From Prevotella sp. (GTDB lineage: Bacteria > Bacteroidota > Bacteroidia > Bacteroidales > Bacteroidaceae): 58,623 nt of DNA. Where the stretch lies: NCBI GenBank assembly GCA_017483185.1, contig JAFULM010000044.1, positions 1-58,623 of the forward strand. The letters are read 5' to 3'. The notes under the pieces were generated by a model. It was not told the DNA's origin. It saw only the letters and a list, made by a program, of their open reading frames with translations, and made no database searches. The translations under genes were made by a program, and so were the position numbers. Below, in pieces: positions 41,932 to 48,651 of the stretch; positions within the stretch are counted from its first letter, which is position 1; each line of letters opens with the position of its first letter.

Positions 41932-42399
41932 ATGGCAACAGAAAAGATAGACAATCTGGACAAGAAAATCTTGAGCATCCTGTCCAAGAACGCACGCATC
42001 CCGTTCAAGGATGTTGCGGCTGAGTGCAACGTGTCACGCGCAGCCATCCACCAGCGCGTGCAGCACCTCATCGACGGCAACGTCATCATGGGTAGCGGAT
42101 TTGACGTCAATCCGAAGAGTCTCGGATATACCACATGCACATACGTCGGCATCACACTCGAGCGCGGCAGCATGTACAAAGAGGTCGTCGAACGACTCGC
42201 ACACATTCCCGAAATCGTCGAATGTCACTTCACCACAGGCCCTTACACCATGCTCGTCAAACTCTTCGCACGCGACAACGAGCAACTCATGCACTTGCTC
42301 AACGGACAGCTTCAGGACATCCCCGGCGTCGTGGCAACAGAGACACTCATCTCGCTCGAACAGAGCATCAAGCGCGAAATACCGGTCAAGGTCGACTGA
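41932..42399 (+). CDS. Lrp/AsnC-family transcriptional regulator
   Basis: DNA-binding regulator, usually amino-acid responsive. The N-terminal HTH (IDNLDKKILSILSKNARIPFKDVA, then ECNVSRAAIHQRVQHLIDGNVI) and the C-terminal RAM domain (TCTYVGITLERGSMYKEVVERLAHIPEIVE, FTTGPYTMLVKLFARD, GVVATETLISLEQ) are both intact. The 155-residue length is typical. The fusion hydrolase gene follows after 43 bp and could be part of its operon. Confidence 0.93.
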   Translation: MATEKIDNLDKKILSILSKNARIPFKDVAAECNVSRAAIHQRVQHLIDGNVIMGSGFDVNPKSLGYTTCTYVGITLERGSMYKEVVERLAHIPEIVECHFTTGPYTMLVKLFARDNEQLMHLLNGQLQDIPGVVATETLISLEQSIKREIPVKVD

Positions 42400-42442
42400 C
42401 AACAGACCGTCACGACAGCCTGAACTATATTTATACACCATC

Positions 42443-44215
42443 ATGAATCGTTTTGACTGGCAGTCGCGCCTGAATGACATCTACGCGACATTCCCGGAAG
42501 CTAAGCGCAAGCCCGTAATCGGCATCACGGCCAACTATGACGAGGCTACAAGCCGCATCGCCGAAGGCTACTACGAGTCGGTGGTGGCAGCCGGAGGCAC
42601 ACCCGTCATCATACCGCCGGTGGCCGACAAGGATGTCATCATCAACACACTGGAACACATCGACGGACTGCTGCTCAGCGGCGGGGCCGACTACAACCCG
42701 CTCTACTGCGGCGAAGAACCGTCGCCACGTCTCGGCGGCATCTGCAGCAAGCGCGACCTGCCGGAACTGCTCATCACGCGACTGGCATACAACCGCCAGA
42801 TACCGATGCTCGGCATCTGCCGCGGCATACAGACACTGGCTATGGCGCTGGACGGCAAGGTGGCACAGGATATAGGTGGGCCTTCCGGGATGGGGTCTCT
42901 CAAACACTCCCAAACAGCCGACCGCAGCGAACCGACACACACGGTCATCATCGAAAGCGACAGCACGCTATATAAACTGTATGGCAGCGGACGCATCGCC
43001 GTCAACTCGTTTCACCATCAGGCGGTGAGCGACCCGGGCCGGCGTTTCCGCGTCACGGCTGTGGCGCCGGACGGTGTGATCGAGGCCATCGAGAGCAGCG
43101 AATATAAGTCCATAATGGGCGTACAGTGGCATCCGGAATGTCTCGGCGACGACGGACAGCCGCTCTTCCGGTGGCTCGTCAGACAGGCGGCGGCTTTCCG
43201 CGAGGCCTGCGACGTGCACGAACGCGTGCTCACGCTCGACACCCACTGCGACACCCCGATGTTCTTCCCAAAAGGGGTGAGATTTGACCATCGCGACCCG
43301 CAGCTGCTCGTCGACCTCCACAAGATGACCGAAGGACGGCAGGACGCGACAATCATGGTGGCCTATCTGCCGCAACCGAAGATCGGCGAAACGTTTTCGG
43401 AGAAGGTAGCTTTTGATGTCAGCGGCCCGACGGAATATGCCGACCTCATCTTCGACAAGATAGAAGACATCGTCCGCAACAACAAGGACTACCTCAGCAT
43501 AGCCCGCACGCCGGCAGACCTCTATGAGGACAAGCGGCGCGGACGCCGCTCCATCATGCTCGGCATCGAAAACGGACTGGCTCTCGAGGGCAACGCGGCG
43601 ACGATAAAGCATTTCGCACAGCGCGGCGTGGTCTACATCACACTCTGCCACAACGGCGACAACGACATCTGCGACAGTGCCCGCGGATGCAACACACACA
43701 ACGGAGTGAGCCGCCTCGGCGAGCAGGTCATACGCGAAATGAACCGTCAGGGCATCATGGTCGACCTCAGCCACGCCTCGGAAAAGAGCTTCTATGACGC
43801 CATCGAGATGAGCGCCACACCGATAGTGTGCAGCCACAGCAGCGCCCGCGCTCTGTGCGACCATCCACGCAACCTCACCGACGACCAGATGCGCGCCCTC
43901 GCCAAGAGCGGCGGAGTGGCCCAGACGACGCTCTATCACGGATTCCTGCGCACAGCGGGAGAGGCCGACATCACCGACGCCATCGACCATCTGGAGCACG
44001 CCATCGACGTGATGGGCATCGACCACGTGGGCATCGGCACCGACTTCGACGGCGACGGAGGCATCCGCGGCATGGCCGACTCGTCGGAAATCATCAACTT
44101 CACGCGACAGCTTTTAGCCCGCCGTTACAGCGAACGCGACATCCGGAAGATATGGGGAGGAAACTTCCTGCGCGTCATGACCATCGTACAGCGGTCCCGC
44201 GAAGGCGGAAAGTGA
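42443..44215 (+). CDS. Fusion of class I glutamine amidotransferase-like (C26) and membrane dipeptidase (M19) domains
   Basis: A 590-residue cytoplasmic protein with two enzyme domains. Residues about 1-250 are a gamma-glutamyl-GABA-hydrolase-like domain: KPVIGITANYDEATSRIAEG, IDGLLLSGGADYNPL, nucleophile Cys in MLGICRGIQTLA, and His-Glu in GVQWHPECLG. Residues about 262-590 are an M19 zinc dipeptidase: TLDTHCDTP, IENGLALEG, DLSHASEKSFYD, CSHSSARALCDHPRNLTDDQM, GIGTDFDGDGG. Both sets of catalytic residues appear intact. Coupled cleavage of gamma-glutamyl peptides and then dipeptides is a plausible inference. The start at 42443 is used because the open frame upstream overlaps the Lrp gene. Confidence 0.9.
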   Translation: MNRFDWQSRLNDIYATFPEAKRKPVIGITANYDEATSRIAEGYYESVVAAGGTPVIIPPVADKDVIINTLEHIDGLLLSGGADYNPLYCGEEPSPRLGGICSKRDLPELLITRLAYNRQIPMLGICRGIQTLAMALDGKVAQDIGGPSGMGSLKHSQTADRSEPTHTVIIESDSTLYKLYGSGRIAVNSFHHQAVSDPGRRFRVTAVAPDGVIEAIESSEYKSIMGVQWHPECLGDDGQPLFRWLVRQAAAFREACDVHERVLTLDTHCDTPMFFPKGVRFDHRDPQLLVDLHKMTEGRQDATIMVAYLPQPKIGETFSEKVAFDVSGPTEYADLIFDKIEDIVRNNKDYLSIARTPADLYEDKRRGRRSIMLGIENGLALEGNAATIKHFAQRGVVYITLCHNGDNDICDSARGCNTHNGVSRLGEQVIREMNRQGIMVDLSHASEKSFYDAIEMSATPIVCSHSSARALCDHPRNLTDDQMRALAKSGGVAQTTLYHGFLRTAGEADITDAIDHLEHAIDVMGIDHVGIGTDFDGDGGIRGMADSSEIINFTRQLLARRYSERDIRKIWGGNFLRVMTIVQRSREGGK

Positions 44216-44275
44216 CCGGAAACGGGACATCAAACGTAATCTGATACATTATTAATATAAAGCGAAGACAATCAA

Positions 44276-45361
44276 ATGAGCAATATATTTTCGTTTTCAG
44301 AACACAGAGACACGGAGACACGGAGACCCAAATCCGCTTTGAGAAGCCTCAAAGACATATCAGGCTCCCTCCTTTCGGGAGGGTTGGGGTGGGTCTTAGT
44401 TCTGCTATGTCTCATCGGTTGCAGCAATAAGAAATCCTCTTCAGTAGGCTCGGAGAGTGTCCAGCCAGTCGGACCGACGTTCTGTGCCGACAGCGCCTAC
44501 GCCTTCTGCGAAGCCCAATGTGCCTTCGGCCCGCGCACGATGAACAGTGCGGCACACGACAGTTGCGGACAGTGGATAGCCGGGAAGTTCCGCGGCTACG
44601 GCCTCGAAGTCGTCGAACAGAACTTCACCGTCAAAGGATATGACGGCACACCGTTGCGCTGCAAGAACATCATAGCAAGTTATCGCCCCGAGCAGACCAC
44701 ACGCATACTCGTCTGCGCCCATTGGGACAGCCGTCCGTGGGCTGACAACGACCCCGACGAGGCCAACTGGCGGAAACCTGTCATGGCGGCAAACGACGGG
44801 GCGAGCGGCATCGCGGTGATGCTCGAACTGGCCCGGCTCATAGCCGGAGGCGACTCGCTCGCCCTCGGAGTGGACTTCATCTGCTTCGACGCGGAGGACT
44901 GGGGCACACCCCAGTGGGTCGAATCGACAGGCGACGACAGTGACACATGGGCCTTGGGGTCACAGCACTGGGCGGCAAATCCGCATCGCCAAGGCTATGA
45001 GGCACGCTACGGCATACTGCTCGACATGGTCGGCGGCAGTGACGCACGGTTCCACAAGGAACTCGTCTCGAAGCATTTCGCACCGGCAATAGTCGACAAG
45101 GTGTGGGCGGCAGCGGCAGCGATAGGCTACGGCAACATCTTCCCGGCAACCGACGGCGGCGGCGTCAACGATGACCATGTCCCCGTGAACCGCATCGCCG
45201 GAATCCCTACCATCGACATAATCCCCCACTATCCCGACTGCGAGGCAAGCTCGTTCGGCCCGACATGGCACACCGTCAGCGACGACATGGACCATATCGA
45301 CCGCGGAACGCTCCAGGCCGTGGGACAGACGGTGATACAGGTGCTGTTCAGCGAGAAGTGA
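44276..45361 (+). CDS. M28-fold glutaminyl-peptide cyclotransferase-like lipoprotein
   Basis: Predicted to form pyroglutamate at the N-terminus of exported proteins, or to act as an aminopeptidase. The zinc-site blocks are visible: RILVCAHWDSRPWADNDPD, MAANDGASGIAVMLELAR, VDFICFDAEDWG, and a C-terminal IDIIPHYPDC with WHTVSDDMDHID. A lipobox LIGCSN gives Cys49. The N-terminus is odd: it is long, residues 8-15 (EHRDTETR) come from an ACACGGAGACACGGAG repeat, and about residues 30-43 (GSLLSGGLGWVLVL), half of the hydrophobic core, come from a CTCCCTCCTTTCGGGAGGG palindromic repeat. No other in-frame ATG is available before the lipobox. Confidence 0.85.
   Translation: MSNIFSFSEHRDTETRRPKSALRSLKDISGSLLSGGLGWVLVLLCLIGCSNKKSSSVGSESVQPVGPTFCADSAYAFCEAQCAFGPRTMNSAAHDSCGQWIAGKFRGYGLEVVEQNFTVKGYDGTPLRCKNIIASYRPEQTTRILVCAHWDSRPWADNDPDEANWRKPVMAANDGASGIAVMLELARLIAGGDSLALGVDFICFDAEDWGTPQWVESTGDDSDTWALGSQHWAANPHRQGYEARYGILLDMVGGSDARFHKELVSKHFAPAIVDKVWAAAAAIGYGNIFPATDGGGVNDDHVPVNRIAGIPTIDIIPHYPDCEASSFGPTWHTVSDDMDHIDRGTLQAVGQTVIQVLFSEK
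44364..44399 (+). repeat. CTCCCTCC palindromic repeat encoding part of a signal peptide
   Basis: GCTCCCTCCTTTCGGGAGGG then TTGGGGTGGGTCTTAG matches the family at 41750 and 46616. It is in frame within the lipoprotein signal of the M28-type gene. Confidence 0.82.
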
Positions 45362-45410
45362 GGGGCCCCACCCCGGCCCTCCCCAAGGGGAGGGTGCCTA
45401 CGAGGTGAAG
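45362..45410 (+). repeat. CCCTCCCC palindromic repeat after the M28-type gene
   Basis: GGGGCCCCACCCCGGCCCTC then CCCAAGGGGAGGGTGCCTAC and GAGGTGAAG; starts right after the stop at 45361. Possible terminator. Confidence 0.82.
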
Positions 45411-45480
45411 GGCGCTGATTTATGAAAAGAAAAAATGAGAATAGTTTTATTTAATAATAACCAATTATAAAAAATAGAAC

Positions 45481-45520
45481 CCCGTAGGCTTCTCTCCCCT
45501 TTGGGGGAGCCGGAGGGGAC
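45481..45520 (-). repeat. CCGGCTCCCCC-type palindromic repeat in the leader of the carbamoyltransferase gene
   Basis: Plus strand CCCGTAGGCTTCTCTCCCCT then TTGGGGGAGCCGGAGGGG; it is the inverse of the unit found in leuS. It ends 8 bp before the start codon at 45528, so it supplies the ribosome-binding region (GGAGGGG). Confidence 0.8.
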
Positions 45521-45527
45521 CGTCAAT

Positions 45528-46496
45528 ATGAAAACATTCATCAACGTAGAAGACCTCGGTGACCTCCGCACAGCGCTGGCCGAGGCACAGGAAATAAAGA
45601 AAGACAGGTTCAAATATGAGCATCTCGGCAAGCACAAGACGCTGCTGATGATATTCTTCAACAACTCTCTGCGCACCCGGTTGAGCACGCAGAAGGCTGC
45701 GATGAACCTCGGCATGAACGTCATCGTGCTCGATGTCAACGCCGGAGCGTGGAAGCTGGAGACGGAGCGCGGTGTCATCATGGACGGCGACAAGAGCGAA
45801 CATCTGCTCGAGGCCATCCCCGTGATGGCGTCCTACTGCGACATGATCGGTGTCCGCTCGTTTGCCGGACTGACCGACAGGGAATATGACTACGCCGAGA
45901 CCGTGCTCCATCAGTTCATCCGGTACAGCGGCAAGCCTGTCTTCGCGATGGAGACAGCCACGGTCCACCCGCTTCAGGCATTCGCCGACCTCATCACCAT
46001 CAGCGAGAATTACGTCCCCGAGACCCCGGGGCGCCGTCCGAAAGTGGTCCTGACGTGGGCTCCTCACTGCCGCGCACTGCCGCAGGCCGTGCCCAACTCA
46101 TTTGCTCAGTGGATGAACGCGGCCGACGTCGACTTCGTCGTAACCCATCCGGAAGGCTACGAGCTTGACCCGCGCTTTGTGGGCAACGCGCGCGTAGAAT
46201 ATGATCAGATGAAAGCATTGGAGGGTGCGGACTTCGTCTATGCGAAAAACTGGAGTTGTCCGGGCGTCACCAATCCGGCCGACTACGGCAAAATCCTTTC
46301 CCGCGACATGAGCTGGACAATAGACGACAAGCACATGGCCGTGACCAACAATGGCAAGTTCATGCACTGTCTGCCCGTGCGCCGCGGTCTCATCGTCACC
46401 GACGATGTCATCGAAAGCGCCAACTCGCTCGTCATTCCCGAAGCCGCCAACCGCGAAATTTCGGCACAGGTGGTGATAAAAAGAATGTTGCAATAA
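45528..46496 (+). CDS. argF': N-succinyl/acetyl-ornithine carbamoyltransferase
   Basis: Carbamoylates an N-acylated ornithine in the Bacteroidetes variant of arginine synthesis. The carbamoyl-phosphate site appears as FFNNSLRTRLSTQKAA rather than the STRTR of ordinary OTCase, and the METATVHPLQAFADLITI, LTWAPHCRALPQAVPNSF and FMHCLPVRRGLIVTDDV blocks match the Bacteroides fragilis-type enzyme, which uses N-succinylornithine. The 322-residue length fits. The start at 45528 was preferred to 45501 because the extra codons would be repeat sequence. Choice between succinyl and acetyl substrate is inference from lineage. Confidence 0.92.
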   Translation: MKTFINVEDLGDLRTALAEAQEIKKDRFKYEHLGKHKTLLMIFFNNSLRTRLSTQKAAMNLGMNVIVLDVNAGAWKLETERGVIMDGDKSEHLLEAIPVMASYCDMIGVRSFAGLTDREYDYAETVLHQFIRYSGKPVFAMETATVHPLQAFADLITISENYVPETPGRRPKVVLTWAPHCRALPQAVPNSFAQWMNAADVDFVVTHPEGYELDPRFVGNARVEYDQMKALEGADFVYAKNWSCPGVTNPADYGKILSRDMSWTIDDKHMAVTNNGKFMHCLPVRRGLIVTDDVIESANSLVIPEAANREISAQVVIKRMLQ

Positions 46497-46615
46497 GCTA
46501 AAAAACAACTAAGAACCTACCAAAAAACCACCTAAGACCCACCCCAACGAGGATGTTACAGAACCCTCGAGCTTGATTACTCTTTGAGCTACGGAATGGA
46601 CTCAATGACATATTA

Positions 46616-46710
46616 AGCTCCCTCCCTTTGGGAGGGTTGGGGTGGGTTTTAGGTGGTTTTTTAGGTGGGTCTTAGGTGTTTTTTTAGGTGGGTCTTAGGT
46701 GGGTTCTTAG
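46616..46710 (+). repeat. CTCCCTCC palindromic repeat with TTAGGTGGG tandem units
   Basis: CTCCCTCCCTTTGGGAGGGT then TGGGGTGGGTTTTAGGTGG, followed by at least four TTAGGTGGGT-like units up to the stop of the minus-strand SGNH gene. Inverse traces (CACCTAAGACCCACCCCAA) are at 46529-46547. Confidence 0.75.
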
Positions 46711-46715
46711 TTTTC

Positions 46716-47516
46716 TTACGGCAGCATCATCAGCTGATACATCAACGTCTGGGCAATACGCTCATGACCGCGGTCGTTAGGATGGAGACGATCGGTATCG
46801 GCGCGATTGAAGTATTGCGCATGTTCGTCGAGCATGGGCATCAGGCCGCAGAGCGAATAGAGGTCTATGACGGGCACGGCCCACACGCCGCCGGCCTCAC
46901 ATGTAGCCTTGACGTAAGCATCGAGATATTTGCCGCAGCGGTTGGCGTAGTCCTCAGTGCACTGCCAATTCTTTTCGTTGGCATAGAAACCGGCACGGTG
47001 GATGGGTGTGAGGAGCACAATCTGCTTGGTCGGATAGATGCGCTTAAGGCTGTCAAGAGCGATATTGATGCGTCCGCGATAGGTATCCTTGTTCATCACG
47101 GGTATGCGACGCATACGGTCTTCCTTGCGCTTGACATAGCCATGACCGTATTCGACGCTCTCCATACGCTCGTCCCACCATCGCCCAAGCGGCACGGCGT
47201 TGTTGTAGTCGTTGGTTCCGACGAAGACAAGGATGGCATCGACATCATCCCCGTGCTCTTGCTTGAGCTGCGTGGCCTGCCGCGGTATGTCGTTCCACTG
47301 GCGTCCGCTGACGGCATATACGTAGGGCGTTATGCCGAGCCAGTCCTGCAACCAGTTCCAATACTTCTTCTTTGCAGCCTTGTTGCGCGGATCGGTGATT
47401 GAGTCGCCGAGATATGCGACACGCTTACCTTGCCACGGATGGGTGAGTGCCTGCTGTGCAGCCGCGGGCATGATGATGATCAGAGAGAGGATGATGGTAA
47501 TGATGTTCTTCTTCAT
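46716..47516 (-). CDS. Secreted SGNH/GDSL-type esterase
   Basis: A signal peptide (ending MPAAAQQ) is followed by the SGNH blocks: block I VAYLGDSITDP with the nucleophile Ser, a Gly in VYAVSGRQWNDIP, block III LVFVGTNDYNN with Asn, and block V DRLHPNDRGHERIA with the Asp-x-x-His pair. The 266-residue length is normal. These enzymes deacylate carbohydrates or lipids; with its signal it should be periplasmic or surface-located. No neighbouring sugar gene indicates the substrate. Confidence 0.9.
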   Translation of the reverse strand: MKKNIITIILSLIIIMPAAAQQALTHPWQGKRVAYLGDSITDPRNKAAKKKYWNWLQDWLGITPYVYAVSGRQWNDIPRQATQLKQEHGDDVDAILVFVGTNDYNNAVPLGRWWDERMESVEYGHGYVKRKEDRMRRIPVMNKDTYRGRINIALDSLKRIYPTKQIVLLTPIHRAGFYANEKNWQCTEDYANRCGKYLDAYVKATCEAGGVWAVPVIDLYSLCGLMPMLDEHAQYFNRADTDRLHPNDRGHERIAQTLMYQLMMLP

Positions 47517-47606
47517 ATTGCTTGTTTTTTTAGAGGGCTTCTTTAGTCTTTAAGGCCTTTAAGGTCATTAAGGTCATTAAAGACAACGCCCGGATGACTA
47601 TTTCTT

Positions 47607-48284
47607 TTAATTTTTAATTTTCCTGTAGTATTCTCCCAGCTCCTTTGCAAATGTCGCCAGTTCTTCCGGATTGCCATTGCCAAAACGCTGCCAGATGGTA
47701 CGGCATGCGACGTCGAGCGGAGTTCCGTCGGTTTCGGAGGCGGGACGCCCGACATAGCGACTGTAGTAAGGGTCATGATTGCGGAAGCAAGCCATCACCT
47801 TGACAATCGTTTCGACAGGTGTCGACGTGAGATGAGCCAAAGCGACAACCTCGGGAGTGGCGGCAACCATCGTATCGGGCACGAGCCGGAAGTATAGGTC
47901 GAGCGTGAGGATGAGCACGACCGGTGTCAGCCCGTCACATCCGTCGATGGGACGGAAGTCAAGCTCAAATGTCTCACAGGTATCCACGCCGTCGTAGAAA
48001 TCGCCGGCATTGTTGAATCCGTTCATGCTCCTGATCAACTTCACCGCACGCGCCAACCGCCGCGGGCTGTTGCCGTAGGTCCGCCAGATGTGCTCCACAC
48101 GCGGCGTATCGAGCCGGGCGATGGCACCCATGCGTTCGTGAAGCACTTGCGGATGGACATGGAGTTCGAGACTCAAGTCCACCATTGGGCGGCTATAAAC
48201 GGGTTTTACGCCAACGGGGCGGCTCAGGTAGAGCTGAAGCAGCAACAGCCAGTATTCGTCTGACCAATTTGTCGGTTTTGGCAT
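47607..48284 (-). CDS. Conserved-looking protein of unknown function
   Basis: Not recognised. The 225-residue protein has no signal peptide or membrane helices. The N-terminus (WSDEYWLLLLQLYLSRPVG) resembles the opening of some restriction-endonuclease-associated N-terminal domains, and the first 100 residues could be a helical DNA-binding domain (LHERMGAIARLDTPRVEHIWRTYG). The second half (DLYFRLVPDTMVAATPEVVALAHLTST, VETIVKVMACF) is helical and ends with AFAKELGEYYRKIKN-like residues. The gene stands alone between the SGNH gene and leuS. A Bacteroidales-restricted regulator or nuclease-related protein are possible readings, both weak. Confidence 0.6.
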   Translation of the reverse strand: MPKPTNWSDEYWLLLLQLYLSRPVGVKPVYSRPMVDLSLELHVHPQVLHERMGAIARLDTPRVEHIWRTYGNSPRRLARAVKLIRSMNGFNNAGDFYDGVDTCETFELDFRPIDGCDGLTPVVLILTLDLYFRLVPDTMVAATPEVVALAHLTSTPVETIVKVMACFRNHDPYYSRYVGRPASETDGTPLDVACRTIWQRFGNGNPEELATFAKELGEYYRKIKN

Positions 48285-48651
48285 TTCGTCGAAAGGTTAG
48301 GTCGGTTATAATTTGTCTGCCCGCAAATATACGAAAAAAACACAAAGACGCCAAAGCACAAAGACGCTAAAACGCAAAGTTTCTGCTTGTTATATCCATT
48401 CTGTCGCAATAATACTTTGCATTTTGGCATCTTTGCGTTTACATTGGTCAGTACAAGCGTGCTGTATTTTTGGTAACAAGGCCATTGTACTGCTGGTACA
48501 AGGATCTTGTACTGAAAGTACATTAATGCACGTATCACCACGGTCCCACTCCTTCATCCTCGAAAATCTCCAAAACTATCCCCTTTTCTCGTTTTTTTGT
48601 ATTACATTTGCACATTATTTATATATAGAAGGATAAACAAGTATATTGACG
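48285..48651. other. leuS upstream region with GTAC palindromes
   Basis: Contains an ACAAAGACGCTAAAACGCAAAG / CTTTGCGTTTAC-like inverted pair (about 48340-48442) resembling other hairpin elements. It also contains several GTACAAG motifs, among them a perfect 17-bp palindrome GTACAAGGATCTTGTAC (48496-48512). A TACATTTG -7 box is at 48603-48610, 41 bp before the leuS ATG. Confidence 0.6.
48603..48610 (+). promoter_or_regulatory. -7 box (TACATTTG) for leuS
   Basis: TACATTTG fits TAnnTTTG and is 41 bp before the ATG at 48652. Confidence 0.6.

Noticed and set aside
42011-42442. N-terminal extension of the C26-M19 fusion
   Set aside because: It overlaps the Lrp-type gene in another frame and is Ser/Thr/His-rich without domain features.
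48646-48651. TTG start for leuS
   Set aside because: An ATG two codons later gives the usual [12 protein letters not shown] start.
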